From assembly GCF_014202335.1 (NCBI RefSeq), contig NZ_JACHGP010000003.1, forward strand, positions 310,001 through 374,000: a stretch of DNA of 64,000 bases. The letters are read 5' to 3'. Both the position numbers and the translations under genes were made by a program. Shown here piece by piece: positions 25,298 to 34,689 of this stretch (positions are counted from its first letter, which is position 1; each line of letters starts with the position of its first letter). The notes below the pieces were generated by a model, which was given only the letters and a program-made list of their open reading frames with translations, was not told the DNA's origin and made no database searches. This DNA is from Mycobacterium sp. AZCC_0083. Lineage in GTDB: Bacteria > Actinomycetota > Actinomycetes > Mycobacteriales > Mycobacteriaceae.

Positions 25298-28057
25298 GTG
25301 CTCCACGGCCGCGGACGGGAAAGCGCTCGGATCGACGAGCTGATCGCGTCGGCTCGCGACGGCGAGAGCGGTTCGCTGGTGCTTCGCGGCGAGGCCGGCA
25401 TCGGTAAGTCGGCGCTGCTGGGTCGTGCGGCGGACCTCGCGACCGGGATGCGGGTGCTGCCCGGCACCGGCGTCGAGACCGAGTCCGAGCTGCCGTTCGC
25501 GGGACTTCACCGGCTCCTGCTGCCGGTGCGCCACCTGGTCGACCTGCTTCCGCCGCCACAGTGTTCTGCGATGAAGAGCGCGTTCGGCGACGGGCCCGTC
25601 GTTGGCACCGACCGTTGGCTGCTGTCGCTGGCCGTGTTGAACCTGCTGGCCGAAGCCGCCGTCGAATCTCCCGTGCTGTGCATCGTCGATGACGCCCAGT
25701 GGCTGGACAGCGCCAGCGCCGACGCGCTGACCTTCGTCGCACGTCGCATCCAGGCCGAGGGCATCGCAATGCTGTTCGCGGCGCGCGACGATCCGCTCCG
25801 GCCGTTCGCCGCACCCGGCCTACCGCAGCTGCAGCTCACCGGCCTCGACGAGGCCTCCGCCGACGCGCTGCTCTCCGAACGAGCGCACGTGCCCGTCGCC
25901 GCCGCGGTCCGCGACCTGATGTTGTCGGGGACGCTCGGAAACCCGCTCGCGCTCGCCGAACTGGCCGAGTCGTTGAGCGCGGCTCAGTTGACGGGAACGG
26001 CCCCGCTTCCCGATCGCCTTCCGGTCGGCGCGGACGTCGAACACCTCTTCGGCGACCGGGTCCGCCGCCAGCCCGCCGATACCCAGACCTTCCTGCTCGT
26101 CGCGGCGGCCAGTGACTCCGACGACGTCGACCTGGTGATCCGCGCCGCGCGCTCGCTGGGCATCGACGCAGGCGCGCTCGACGCGGCAGAAACGGCCGGC
26201 CTGGTGATCATGCGCGCCGGCGCACTGACGTTCCGTCACCCCCTGGTGCGGTCGGCGGTCTATCGGGGCGCGACGTCCCAGGCGCGCCGAGCCGTCGAGC
26301 TGGCACTGGCCGACGCGCTCGACGCAGTGAAGGACCGTGACCGTCGCGCCTGGCATCGGGCCAACGCCGCGACCGGGCCGGACGACGCGATCGCCACGGA
26401 GCTGGCCCACGTCGGCGACCGGGCCGGTGACCGTGGTGGGCACGTCGGAGCGACGGCCGCCTATGAGCGCGCCGCCGAGTTGACCACCGACGACGACAAG
26501 CGTGCGGTCCTGCGTGCCGACGCCGCACGGGCAGCCTGGTTGGCGGGCCAGCCCGACAGGGCCCGCGACCTCCTCGACAGGGCCGCGCCCTCCAGCGCCG
26601 ACGCACCACTGCGCGGACGCATCGCACATCTGCGCGGAACCATCGAAGCCGCCTGCGGCGCACCCGTGGCGGCCTACGCGACACTCGTCGCCGGCGCAGA
26701 ACTGATCGCCGAAGCCGAACCCGACCTTGCCGGTTTGATGATCGCCGAGGCAGGCCAAATCGCTTGGGGTACGGGCGATCTGACTCGCATCGCGGAGGCG
26801 GGGCGGCTGCTTGTCGCGTTGCCGGGCACGGCCACCAACCCGGGCGCGCGCGTCGTCGTGGGACTGGCCACCTTCATGGCGGGCGACGGCGCGGGCGCCG
26901 CCCGAGAACTGGCCGCCGCCGCCGACCTCGCAGAGAACTCCGACGCACCGCACATGGTGATGCTCGCCGCCGCGGGCGCGATGTTCATCGGCAACGACGT
27001 CAGGGCCATCGACCTGTTCACCCTCGCGGTGGCCAGGGTGCGTAGGGCGGGCGCGGCAGCCACGCTGCCCATCCTTCTCGCGCCACTGTCGACGATCGAG
27101 ATGTTCACCGGTCGCTACGTCGCCTCCACCACGGACGCGACGGAAGGACTCCGGCTCGCCACCGAGACCGGTCAGGACAACCCCGCGGCGCACATGCGCA
27201 GCGTCCTCGCCTGGCTTGCCGCCGTGCGGGGCCAATCGGACGAATGCGTCGACCTAGCGAACGAAGCGCTCGCCCACGCCATCGGTCAACGACTCGGCCC
27301 GCACGCAGCGATCGCGTCGTGGGCGCTGGCCCACAACGACCTGGCCTCTGGCCGCTCGGAGCAGGCCTTCGATCGCCTGCAGGATCAGGCCGCCGCCCCC
27401 GCCGGCGAAGGCAACCAGATGATCAGCCTGTTCGCGGCGGCCGACCTGGTGGATGCGGCCATCCGCACCGATCACGGGGACGAGGCGCAGAACGCAGTGC
27501 TCCGGCTGCAAGCCTGGGCCGCCAACACCACCGCTCCGTGGGCGCACGCGTTGGTGTTGCGGTGTCGGGCACTGCTCGCCGCGGACGACGACGACGCCGG
27601 CCGTCTGTTCTCCGAAGCTCTCGAACTCCACGCGAGTGGTGGGCGCCCCTTCGACACCGCCCGCACGGCGCTGATGTTCGGCGCTCGGCTGCGCCGTCGA
27701 CGCCGCCGGGCCGACGCCCGCAAGCACCTTCGCAACGCGCTCGAGACGTTCGAACGGCTCGGCGCTACCTCGTGGGCCGAGCAGGCAAGGGCCGAACTGC
27801 TGGCCACCGGCGAAACCGCACGCAAACGCGACGTCAGCACGCTCACTCAGCTGACTCCGCAGGAGTTGCAGATCGCACGACTGGTCGCCGCAGGATCGAC
27901 CAACAAGACCATCGCGGCGCAGCTGTTCCTCAGCCCGCGCACGGTCGACTACCACCTGCGGAAGGTCTTTTCGAAACTGGGGCTCTCGTCGCGCGTCGAA
28001 CTCGTCCGACTGTCACTCGACGACGACGCGTTATCCCCTCCCCGTAAACTGGCCTGA
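25298..28057 (+). CDS. large ATP-binding LuxR-family (LAL/MalT-like) transcriptional regulator
   Basis: A regulator of about 919 residues. The N-terminal AAA/NACHT-like ATPase has LRGEAGIGKSALLG (Walker A near 28) and CIVDDAQWLD (Walker B near 130). A long alpha-helical TPR-like middle follows. The C-terminal LuxR helix-turn-helix reads LTPQELQIARLVAAGSTNKTIAAQLFLSPRTVDYHLRKVFSKLG. I prefer GTG 25298 over TTG 25292 because TACGAT (25286-25291) is a -10 box seven bases ahead, consistent with a leaderless mRNA. It is divergent from the FAD monooxygenase, which it may activate when an inducer is bound. The mrp operon starts 49 bases later and might be another target. Confidence 0.9.
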   Translation: MLHGRGRESARIDELIASARDGESGSLVLRGEAGIGKSALLGRAADLATGMRVLPGTGVETESELPFAGLHRLLLPVRHLVDLLPPPQCSAMKSAFGDGPVVGTDRWLLSLAVLNLLAEAAVESPVLCIVDDAQWLDSASADALTFVARRIQAEGIAMLFAARDDPLRPFAAPGLPQLQLTGLDEASADALLSERAHVPVAAAVRDLMLSGTLGNPLALAELAESLSAAQLTGTAPLPDRLPVGADVEHLFGDRVRRQPADTQTFLLVAAASDSDDVDLVIRAARSLGIDAGALDAAETAGLVIMRAGALTFRHPLVRSAVYRGATSQARRAVELALADALDAVKDRDRRAWHRANAATGPDDAIATELAHVGDRAGDRGGHVGATAAYERAAELTTDDDKRAVLRADAARAAWLAGQPDRARDLLDRAAPSSADAPLRGRIAHLRGTIEAACGAPVAAYATLVAGAELIAEAEPDLAGLMIAEAGQIAWGTGDLTRIAEAGRLLVALPGTATNPGARVVVGLATFMAGDGAGAARELAAAADLAENSDAPHMVMLAAAGAMFIGNDVRAIDLFTLAVARVRRAGAAATLPILLAPLSTIEMFTGRYVASTTDATEGLRLATETGQDNPAAHMRSVLAWLAAVRGQSDECVDLANEALAHAIGQRLGPHAAIASWALAHNDLASGRSEQAFDRLQDQAAAPAGEGNQMISLFAAADLVDAAIRTDHGDEAQNAVLRLQAWAANTTAPWAHALVLRCRALLAADDDDAGRLFSEALELHASGGRPFDTARTALMFGARLRRRRRRADARKHLRNALETFERLGATSWAEQARAELLATGETARKRDVSTLTQLTPQELQIARLVAAGSTNKTIAAQLFLSPRTVDYHLRKVFSKLGLSSRVELVRLSLDDDALSPPRKLA

Positions 28058-28106
28058 GACAAAGCCAGCCACACTTCGACGGCTGGCACCCCGACATCGG
28101 AGTGCC

Positions 28107-30977
28107 ATGCTCGCCATTCTTCTTGCGCATGCCGCGGCAGCGGTACTCGCGCCGGTGCTAGTGCACCGCTGGGGACGGCAGGCCTTCTATCCACTCGCCC
28201 TCGTCCCGCTCGGCTCGCTGGTGTGGGTCGCCATGAACTGGCCGGGGCGCGGCGACAAGACGATCCACGTCGACTGGGTGCCCGAGCTGTCGATGAACAT
28301 CACGCTCCGGTTCGACGCGCTGGCCGCGATCATGAGCGTGCTGGTGCTCGGCATCGGCGCGCTGGTGCTGTTCTACTGCGCCCAGTACTTCCACCACCAT
28401 GACGGCCACACCGAGAAGCGGCTTCCCAGTTTCGCCGCCGAGCTCGTCGCGTTCTCCGGCGCGATGTTCGGCCTCGTGGTCAGCGACAACATGCTGCTGC
28501 TCTACCTGTTCTGGGAACTGACCACGGTGTTGTCGTTCCTACTGGTCGGCCACTACGCCGAGCGTGCGACCAGCAGGCGGGCCGCCACCCAGGCGCTTCT
28601 GGTCACCACCGCGGGCGGGCTGGCGATGCTGGTCGGCATCGTCATCCTCGGCACCGCGAGCGGCACCTACCTGCTGTCCGAACTGGTCGCCAAACCGCCG
28701 ACCGGACTGGCCGTATCGATCGGCGTGGCCCTGGTGCTGATCGGCGCACTGAGCAAATCGGCGATCGTGCCGATGCACTTCTGGCTACCAGGCGCGATGG
28801 CCGCACCCACCCCGGTCAGTGCGTACCTGCACGCGGCCGCGATGGTGAAGGCCGGCGTGTACCTGGTGGCCCGCATGACACCCGGGTTCGCCGACTCACC
28901 CGCGTGGCGCCCGATGGTGGTGACCCTCGGCCTGGTGACCATGCTGCTGGCCGGCTGGCGCGCGGTGCGCGAGTACGACCTCAAGCTGATCCTCGCGTTC
29001 GGCACCGTCAGCCAACTCGGGCTGATCACCCTGATGGTCGGCGCGGGTGGCGGCGACCTGATGCTGGCCGGGTTGGCGATGCTGTGTGCGCACGCCATGT
29101 TCAAGGCCGCCCTGTTCATGGTCGTCGGCATCGTCGACCATGCGACCGGCACCCGCGACATTCGACGCTTGGCATGGCTTGGCGATCAGTACAAGCCGCT
29201 TCTCGTCGTCGCCGTCGCCGCGACCGCCAGCATGGCCGCACTGCCACCGTTCCTCGGGTTCGTCGCGAAGGAAGCGGACTTCACCACCCTCGCCCACAGC
29301 GCATCGCTCGGGAGCGCCGCGCCGTTCGTGCTTGGCGGCGTGGTGTTCGGCTCGGTGTTCACCACGATCTACAGCCTGCGCTTCATCTACGGCGCCTTCG
29401 CCCGCAAGGGACGGCCATCGCCGAGCCAGCGGGTTGCCGAAATGCACCATCCACCAATCACATTCCTGCTCGCCCCGGCGATACTGGCCGCCGCAGGTCT
29501 GGTGTTTGGCGTGTGGCCGAAGGGCCTCGACCACGTGCTCGACGGCTACGCCGACACCCTGCAGGGCGGCGCGGAGTACAAGCTGGCGCTATGGCACGGC
29601 GTGAATCTGCCACTGCTGCTGTCGATCCTGGTGCTCGCCGCGGGCACCGCGGCGTTCTTCGCGCGCAAGCGGCTGCGCCGCGCTCGGATCGATTACGTGC
29701 CGCTTGGCAATGCCGACCGCATCTACGACGCGGTGATTCACGGCGCCGACGTCTTCGCGGTGCGGCTCACCGCGTTGACGCAGCGCGGTTCGATACCGGC
29801 CACGCAGACGGTGATCCTGTCGACGCTGGTTCTGGTGCCGGTGGCGATGCTGGTGTTCGGGGCACGCGACCGGCCGGAGCTGCGGCTCTGGGAGTCGCCG
29901 CTGCAAGTCGTCATCGGGTTGATCATCCTTGCCGCGGCGCTCAGCGCGACCGTGCTGCGCAACCGGTTGGCCGCGGTGCTGCTGGTCGGCGTCACTGGCT
30001 ACGGCTGCGGCGTCATCTTCGTGTTCCACGGCGCACCCGACCTGGCACTCACCCAATTCCTGGTGGAGACACTGACATTGGTGATCTTCGTGCTGGTGCT
30101 GCGCACCCTGCCCGCGGAGGCGGACCGGGCCAAGATACGGCGAAACCGGATACCGCGCGTGCTGCTGGCGGTTGCGGTCGGCGCCAGCGTCACGACGCTC
30201 GCCGCGTTCGCGATCGCCGCACGTACCACGACGCCCATCGCCGAGCTTCTCCCCGATGCGGCCTACTACCGCGGCTACGGCTCGAATACGGTCAACGTGC
30301 TGCTGGTCGACATCCGCGCCTGGGACACCATGGGAGAGATCTCGGTACTCCTTGTCGCGGCGACGGGCGTGGCATCGATGGTGTTCAGGCACAGGCGTTT
30401 TGGCTCGGCACCACGCGTCGCCGACGCCGGCCAGCCCGACATCGGCCGGATTCCCGCGCTGCCGACGAGCCCCGCCGTCGGCGACATCACCTGGCTGCGC
30501 GGCAGCGAGCTTCGCGATCCCCGATACCGGTCGTTGGTGCTCGAGGTCGCGACCCGACTCATCTTCCCGCTCATCATGGTGCTGTCGTTCTACTTCTTCT
30601 TCGCGGGCCACAACACTCCTGGCGGCGGCTTCGCGGGCGGCCTGACCGCAGGGCTCGCCCTGGTGCTGCGCTACCTGGCGGGTGGCCGCTACGAACTCGG
30701 CGAGGCGCTGCCCCTCGACGCGGGCAAGGTGCTGGGCGCTGGTCTGATCCTGTCTGCGGGCACGGCAGTGACGTCCCTACTGCTGGGCGCCCCCGTGCTG
30801 TCGTCAGCCGTGCTGCAGTTCGAGCTTCCAGTGTTCGGGCACGTCAAACTCGTCACCGCACTGTTCTTCGACCTCGGCGTCTACCTCATCGTGGTCGGTC
30901 TGGTCCTCGACGTCCTGCGCAGCCTCGGCGCGCGCGTCGACGTCGAGATGGCTCAGCTGTCGCCGGGGACCCGATGA
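28107..30977 (+). CDS. mnhA: Na+/H+ antiporter subunit A, fused to subunit B (MrpA/MnhA)
   Basis: A 956-residue polytopic membrane protein. The N-terminal about 650 residues are NuoL/ND5-like, with LWELTTVLSFLLVGHY and the conserved Lys/His helices such as LSKSAIVPMHFWLPGAM and CAHAMFKAALFMVVGIVDH. The last about 200 residues are MrpB-like, including PLIMVLSFYFFFAGHNTPGGGFAGG. This A-B fusion is typical for actinobacteria, which is why no separate mrpB is found. The Mrp complex exchanges Na+ (and often K+) for H+ and supports alkaline and salt tolerance. First gene of the operon. Confidence 0.95.
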   Translation: MLAILLAHAAAAVLAPVLVHRWGRQAFYPLALVPLGSLVWVAMNWPGRGDKTIHVDWVPELSMNITLRFDALAAIMSVLVLGIGALVLFYCAQYFHHHDGHTEKRLPSFAAELVAFSGAMFGLVVSDNMLLLYLFWELTTVLSFLLVGHYAERATSRRAATQALLVTTAGGLAMLVGIVILGTASGTYLLSELVAKPPTGLAVSIGVALVLIGALSKSAIVPMHFWLPGAMAAPTPVSAYLHAAAMVKAGVYLVARMTPGFADSPAWRPMVVTLGLVTMLLAGWRAVREYDLKLILAFGTVSQLGLITLMVGAGGGDLMLAGLAMLCAHAMFKAALFMVVGIVDHATGTRDIRRLAWLGDQYKPLLVVAVAATASMAALPPFLGFVAKEADFTTLAHSASLGSAAPFVLGGVVFGSVFTTIYSLRFIYGAFARKGRPSPSQRVAEMHHPPITFLLAPAILAAAGLVFGVWPKGLDHVLDGYADTLQGGAEYKLALWHGVNLPLLLSILVLAAGTAAFFARKRLRRARIDYVPLGNADRIYDAVIHGADVFAVRLTALTQRGSIPATQTVILSTLVLVPVAMLVFGARDRPELRLWESPLQVVIGLIILAAALSATVLRNRLAAVLLVGVTGYGCGVIFVFHGAPDLALTQFLVETLTLVIFVLVLRTLPAEADRAKIRRNRIPRVLLAVAVGASVTTLAAFAIAARTTTPIAELLPDAAYYRGYGSNTVNVLLVDIRAWDTMGEISVLLVAATGVASMVFRHRRFGSAPRVADAGQPDIGRIPALPTSPAVGDITWLRGSELRDPRYRSLVLEVATRLIFPLIMVLSFYFFFAGHNTPGGGFAGGLTAGLALVLRYLAGGRYELGEALPLDAGKVLGAGLILSAGTAVTSLLLGAPVLSSAVLQFELPVFGHVKLVTALFFDLGVYLIVVGLVLDVLRSLGARVDVEMAQLSPGTR

Positions 30978-31432
30978 CCTATCTCGTTCCGCTCGTGCTG
31001 ATCGGCGGCCTCATCAGTGCCGGGGTGTATCTGCTGCTCGATCGCAATCTCACCCGAATGTTGTTGGGGCTATTGCTGGCAGGCAATGGAGTCAACCTGC
31101 TGATCCTGATGGTCGGCGGTCCGTCGGGCAATCCGCCGATCCGCGGCAGGACCAGCGACGGCGAGACGACCACCGCCGATCCCCTTGCGCAGGGCATGAT
31201 CCTGACCGCGATCGTCATCTCGATGGGTATCGCAGCGTTCGTGCTCGCCCTGACCTACCGGTCGTACCGGCTGTCGAGGGCCGAGGAGGTCGCCAACGAC
31301 GCCGAGGACGCCCGCGTCTCCAAACTCTCGGCCACCGCACTCGACGAGGACCGGCCCGAACCCGACGTCCGCAGCGACACCGACGAACCCGACGAGCTCG
31401 ACGCCCTGCCCGGGCACGAGGGGTCCCGATGA
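30974..31432 (+). CDS. mnhC: Na+/H+ antiporter subunit C (MrpC/MnhC, NuoK-like)
   Basis: A 152-residue protein with three membrane helices (VPLVLIGGLISAGVYLLL, MLLGLLLAGNGVNLLILM, GMILTAIVISMGIAAFVLAL). This is the NuoK/MrpC fold with its buried Glu-equivalent position occupied by Asn in GNGVN. The C-terminal about 45 residues are an acidic, charged cytoplasmic tail (EEVANDAEDARV...EPDVRSDTDEPDELD) not usual in short MrpC proteins. The ATG overlaps the mnhA stop (ATGA). Confidence 0.93.
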   Translation: MTYLVPLVLIGGLISAGVYLLLDRNLTRMLLGLLLAGNGVNLLILMVGGPSGNPPIRGRTSDGETTTADPLAQGMILTAIVISMGIAAFVLALTYRSYRLSRAEEVANDAEDARVSKLSATALDEDRPEPDVRSDTDEPDELDALPGHEGSR

Positions 31433-33024
31433 ATGGCCAAGTGCTGGCGCCGCTTCCGGTCCTGATCCCGACGATCGCCGCGGCAGCGACGTTGTTCGCA
31501 GGCCGACGGCCACGGTTGCAGCGCACCATCGCGGTGCTGGCGCTGGCGGCCGTGGTCGCGGTGTGTGCAGCGCTGCTGTACTTCGCCGACCGCGACGGCA
31601 CCATCGCCGTACAGGTCGGCGGCTGGGGGCAGAGCGTGTCGGGGATGGGGCCGCTCGGCATCACCCTGGTAGTCGATCGGCTCTCCGCGATGATGCTGCT
31701 GGTGTCGGCGATCGTGCTGCTGGCAGTGGTCTTCTACGCCATCGGGCAGGGCATCAGGGACGGCGACGAACATCAGCCGGTCTCCATCTTCCTGCCCACA
31801 TACCTGGTGCTGTCGGCAGGCGTGTGCACGGCGTTCCTGGCCGGTGACCTGTTCAACCTGTTCGTCGGATTCGAGGTGCTGCTCGCAGCGAGCTTCGTCC
31901 TGCTGACCATCGGTGCGAGCACCGAACGGGTCCGCGCCGGGATTGCCTACGTCATGGTGTCGATGGTCTCGTCGCTGATCTTCCTGATCGGCATCGCCCT
32001 GATCTACGCGGCCACCGGCACCCTGAACATGGCGGAACTGTCGGTGCGGCTCGACGGCGTTCCTGCCGGTACCCGCACTGCGTTGTTCGCGGTGCTGATC
32101 GTCGCGTTCGGCATCAAGGCCGCGGTGTTTCCGCTGTCGGCGTGGCTTCCGGACTCCTACCCCACCGCGCCCGCACCGGTCACCGCGGTGTTCGCCGGCC
32201 TGTTGACCAAAGTCGGTGTGTACGCGATCATCCGGGCGCATTCGCTGCTGTTCCCCGGCGGCGCGATGGACCGCATCATGCTGGTGACTGCGCTGCTGAC
32301 GATGCTCGTCGGGATCTTCGGCGCCATCGCGCAGAGCGACATCAAGCGGCTGTTGTCCTTCACCCTGGTCAGCCACATCGGCTACATGGTGTTCGGCATC
32401 TCGCTGTCCAGCGCGCTAGGCATGGCCGGCGCCATCTACTACGTGGCCCATCACATCGTGGTGCAGACGACGCTGTTCCTGGTGGTCGGCCTGATCGAGC
32501 GGCAGGCAGGCGCGTCGACGCTGCAACGGCTGGGCGGGCTGGCCGCAGCCAGTCCGCTGTTGGCGTTGGTGTTCTTCGTGCCGGCGCTCAATCTCGGTGG
32601 CATTCCGCCGTTCTCGGGGTTCATCGGCAAGGTGGCGTTGTTGGAGGCGGGCAGCCAGGACGGCTCGGTGCTGGCTTGGATGCTGGTCGGGGGCAGCGTG
32701 GTGACGAGCCTGCTGACGCTGTACGTGATGGCCCGGGTGTGGACGAAGGCGTTCTGGCGGCCACGCGCCGACGCACCCGAGGGCAATCTGGCGGCCGCGT
32801 CGCCGTCGGCGCTGCTCAACGACACCGAGGACATCGCCTACGCCGATCGCGACGACGTCGGCCGGATGCCGGTGGGCATGCTGATCCCGACCGGCGCGCT
32901 GATCGCCGTGGGCCTGACCCTCACCGTGCTCGCGGGCCCGATCTTCGCCTACACCGAGCGCGCCGCCGACGAAGTCCTCGACCGCGGGCACTATATCTCG
33001 GCAGTGCTGGGGGAAGTCCGATGA
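31429..33024 (+). CDS. mnhD: Na+/H+ antiporter subunit D (MrpD/MnhD, NuoN/M-like)
   Basis: A 531-residue antiporter-like subunit with about 14 helices. The proton-channel signatures FGIKAAVFPLSAWLPDSYPTAPAPVTAVFAGLLTKVGVYAIIR and LFNLFVGFEVLLAASF are present, with Lys and Glu in the helices where they are functionally required in the family. It begins in a 4-bp ATGA overlap with mnhC and ends in one with mnhE. With MrpA it forms the ion-translocating part of the complex. Confidence 0.94.
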   Translation: MNGQVLAPLPVLIPTIAAAATLFAGRRPRLQRTIAVLALAAVVAVCAALLYFADRDGTIAVQVGGWGQSVSGMGPLGITLVVDRLSAMMLLVSAIVLLAVVFYAIGQGIRDGDEHQPVSIFLPTYLVLSAGVCTAFLAGDLFNLFVGFEVLLAASFVLLTIGASTERVRAGIAYVMVSMVSSLIFLIGIALIYAATGTLNMAELSVRLDGVPAGTRTALFAVLIVAFGIKAAVFPLSAWLPDSYPTAPAPVTAVFAGLLTKVGVYAIIRAHSLLFPGGAMDRIMLVTALLTMLVGIFGAIAQSDIKRLLSFTLVSHIGYMVFGISLSSALGMAGAIYYVAHHIVVQTTLFLVVGLIERQAGASTLQRLGGLAAASPLLALVFFVPALNLGGIPPFSGFIGKVALLEAGSQDGSVLAWMLVGGSVVTSLLTLYVMARVWTKAFWRPRADAPEGNLAAASPSALLNDTEDIAYADRDDVGRMPVGMLIPTGALIAVGLTLTVLAGPIFAYTERAADEVLDRGHYISAVLGEVR

Positions 33025-33554
33025 GGCGGTCGCTGCTACGGGTCTGGGTGCTGTGCTGGCTCATCCTGGTGTGGATGTTGTTGTGGGGCAGCATCTCCGC
33101 AGCGAACGCACTGAGCGGTCTGGCGATCGCGCTGGTGATCACCGTGCTGCTGCCGCTGCCCCCGGTGCCCATCGAGGGCAGGCTGTATCCGTTGTCGCTG
33201 CTGCGATTGGTCGTGCAGGTGGCCTACTACCTGGTGCTGTCGTCGGTTCAGGTGGCCTGGCTCGCGATCAAGCCGGGGCCACCCCCGCGCACGGCGGTGC
33301 TGCGGGCGCACCTCGCGCTCAAGTCGGATCTGGTTCTGGCCTTGGCGGTCAACGTGATCAACCTGATTCCCGGCTCGATCGTGCTGGAGATCGACCAAAC
33401 CCGCCGGATGATCTACGTCCACGTCATCGACGTGGGATCCGACCGTTCGGTGAGCCGGTTCTACCACCAGGTCGCCGAGGTGGAGCGGCTGATGATCGCG
33501 TCGTTCGAGCGAGGAAGCGACTGGAACCCGTCGCAGGAACGGGAGGACGCATGA
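33021..33554 (+). CDS. mnhE: Na+/H+ antiporter subunit E (MrpE/MnhE)
   Basis: A 177-residue subunit. There are N-terminal membrane helices (LLRVWVLCWLILVWMLLWGSI and LAIALVITVLLPLPPV) and a soluble C-terminal domain with VNVINLIPGSIVLEIDQTRRMIYVHVIDVGSD, characteristic of MrpE. It overlaps mnhD by four bases. Its stop TGA is part of an ATGA that also begins a 12-codon minigene. Confidence 0.92.
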   Translation: MRRSLLRVWVLCWLILVWMLLWGSISAANALSGLAIALVITVLLPLPPVPIEGRLYPLSLLRLVVQVAYYLVLSSVQVAWLAIKPGPPPRTAVLRAHLALKSDLVLALAVNVINLIPGSIVLEIDQTRRMIYVHVIDVGSDRSVSRFYHQVAEVERLMIASFERGSDWNPSQEREDA

Positions 33555-33589
33555 CGACCCAGCGAGAAGCGAAGCGGGATCGCGCATGA
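33551..33589 (+). CDS. 12-codon minigene bridging mnhE and mnhF
   Basis: ATG 33551 lies in the mnhE stop (ATGA), the frame MTTQREAKRDRA has 12 codons, and its TGA at 33587-33589 is itself inside the ATG of mnhF (ATGA). Each junction of this 39-base spacer is therefore the same 4-bp stop/start overlap used throughout the operon. The two start contexts CGCATGACGACC and CGCATGACAACC are nearly identical. It may be a small translated peptide, a coupling device that carries ribosomes across the gap, or the result of a local duplication of the mnhF start. There is no evidence for peptide function. Confidence 0.4.
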   Translation: MTTQREAKRDRA

Positions 33590-33867
33590 CAACCGTCTGG
33601 ATCATCGCGGCGGTACTCCTCACCGCGGCCGCCGCCATCACGATGTTCCGGCTGCTCGCCGGTCCCGGCACGCTGGACCGGTTGGTGGCGCTGGATACCT
33701 TCGTCGCGGTGACGATGTGCGCCATCGGCACATGGGCTGCCTACAGCCTCGACACCACCGTGACCTACAGCCTGACCGCGCTGGCGCTCATCAGCTTCGT
33801 CGGCTCGGTCAGCGTGGCCCGTTTCCGCGTGCGGGACACCAACCGCGACGACGGGACGCCGCAATGA
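33586..33867 (+). CDS. mnhF: Na+/H+ antiporter subunit F (MrpF/MnhF)
   Basis: A 93-residue membrane protein with three helices (VWIIAAVLLTAAAAITMFRLL, LVALDTFVAVTMCAIGTWAAY, ALALISFVGSVSVARF). GPGTLDRLVALD is a strong match to MrpF. It is the sixth functional part of the operon. The ATG overlaps the stop of the 12-codon minigene and its own stop overlaps the mnhG start. Confidence 0.93.
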   Translation: MTTVWIIAAVLLTAAAAITMFRLLAGPGTLDRLVALDTFVAVTMCAIGTWAAYSLDTTVTYSLTALALISFVGSVSVARFRVRDTNRDDGTPQ

Positions 33868-34208
33868 CTTTCAGCGCTGTCCTCGACGTCCTGGCGGCCG
33901 TGCTGGTGCTCGGCGGATCGATACTCGCCCTGACGGCTGCGATCGGCGTGGTCCGGTTCCCCGACACCCTGTCGCGGATGCACGCCGCCACCAAGCCTCA
34001 GGTACTCGGTCTGCTGCTGGTGCTCGCCGGCGCGGCGATCCGGCTCCGCGGAAACGCCGACGTGGGCATGGTGATCCTGGCCGGGCTGTTCACCGTGATC
34101 ACCGCGCCGGTGGTGGCGAACCGGGTCGGCCAACTCGCGTACCGGGAGCAGAGCTTCCGTGACGACCTTCTGACCCGCGACGAGATGGCCGAGTACGACG
34201 AGAACTGA
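33864..34208 (+). CDS. mnhG: Na+/H+ antiporter subunit G (MrpG/MnhG)
   Basis: A 114-residue protein with three helices. GGSILALTAAIGVVRFPDTLSRMHAATKPQVLG is the highly conserved MrpG core. It is the last gene of the mrp operon, with a charged C-terminal tail (YREQSFRDDLLTRDEMAEYDEN). The next gene is convergent and starts five bases after its stop. I see no terminator hairpin in between. Confidence 0.93.
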   Translation: MTFSAVLDVLAAVLVLGGSILALTAAIGVVRFPDTLSRMHAATKPQVLGLLLVLAGAAIRLRGNADVGMVILAGLFTVITAPVVANRVGQLAYREQSFRDDLLTRDEMAEYDEN

Positions 34209-34213
34209 TGCCG

Positions 34214-34576
34214 TCAGTAGCGATCGATCTCGATCAACCGTTCGTCGCTGATTCCGAAGTGATGCGCGATCTCGTGGAGCACGACGTGCCTGATCTCGCG
34301 GCGTAGACGATCGGAGTCGCCGCCAGCAAGTCGGGTGATCGGCCCGCTGAAGATGCTGATCCTGTCGGGAAGCACTCCGAAGTACATGCTATTCCTTCGC
34401 GACAGCGGTATGCCGCGGTACAGGCCGAGCAGCGGCTGCCCGTCGGGAGGCTCGTCCTCGACGACGATCTCGACGTTGCTGATCGCCGCGCGGAGATCGT
34501 CGGGCAGGGTGTTCAGCGCGTCGTCGATCGCCTCTTGGAACGGGTCATTGAGCTCCGGCACCGAACGCGCGTCCAT
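34214..34576 (-). CDS. minimal zincin metallopeptidase (Zincin_1 family)
   Basis: A protein of about 120 residues ending in VVLHEIAHHFGISDERLIEIDRY. HEIAH is the HExxH zinc site, placed near the C-terminus as in the small Zincin_1 (PF06262-type) proteins. The third zinc ligand would be the Asp in GISDERL. I place the start at ATG 34576 before DARSVPELNDPFQEAI. An in-frame ATG at 34636 would add 20 residues with no recognisable structure. The family is predicted peptidase, and its substrate is unknown. Convergent with mnhG. Confidence 0.75.
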   Translation of the reverse strand: MDARSVPELNDPFQEAIDDALNTLPDDLRAAISNVEIVVEDEPPDGQPLLGLYRGIPLSRRNSMYFGVLPDRISIFSGPITRLAGGDSDRLRREIRHVVLHEIAHHFGISDERLIEIDRY

Positions 34577-34689
34577 ATCCGCAATGGTGCCAGATCGGCG
34601 GGCGCCCAGATCTTGATCGGGTTGGTTACCTCGCATACCGGGAACAGAACTAGCGTGGCGATCGGCCCACCCCGACGAAATGGCGGAGC

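Noticed and set aside
28904..30973. Plus-strand frame leading into mnhC
   Set aside because: An Arg-rich overlap of mnhA in another frame. The real mnhC starts at ATG 30974.
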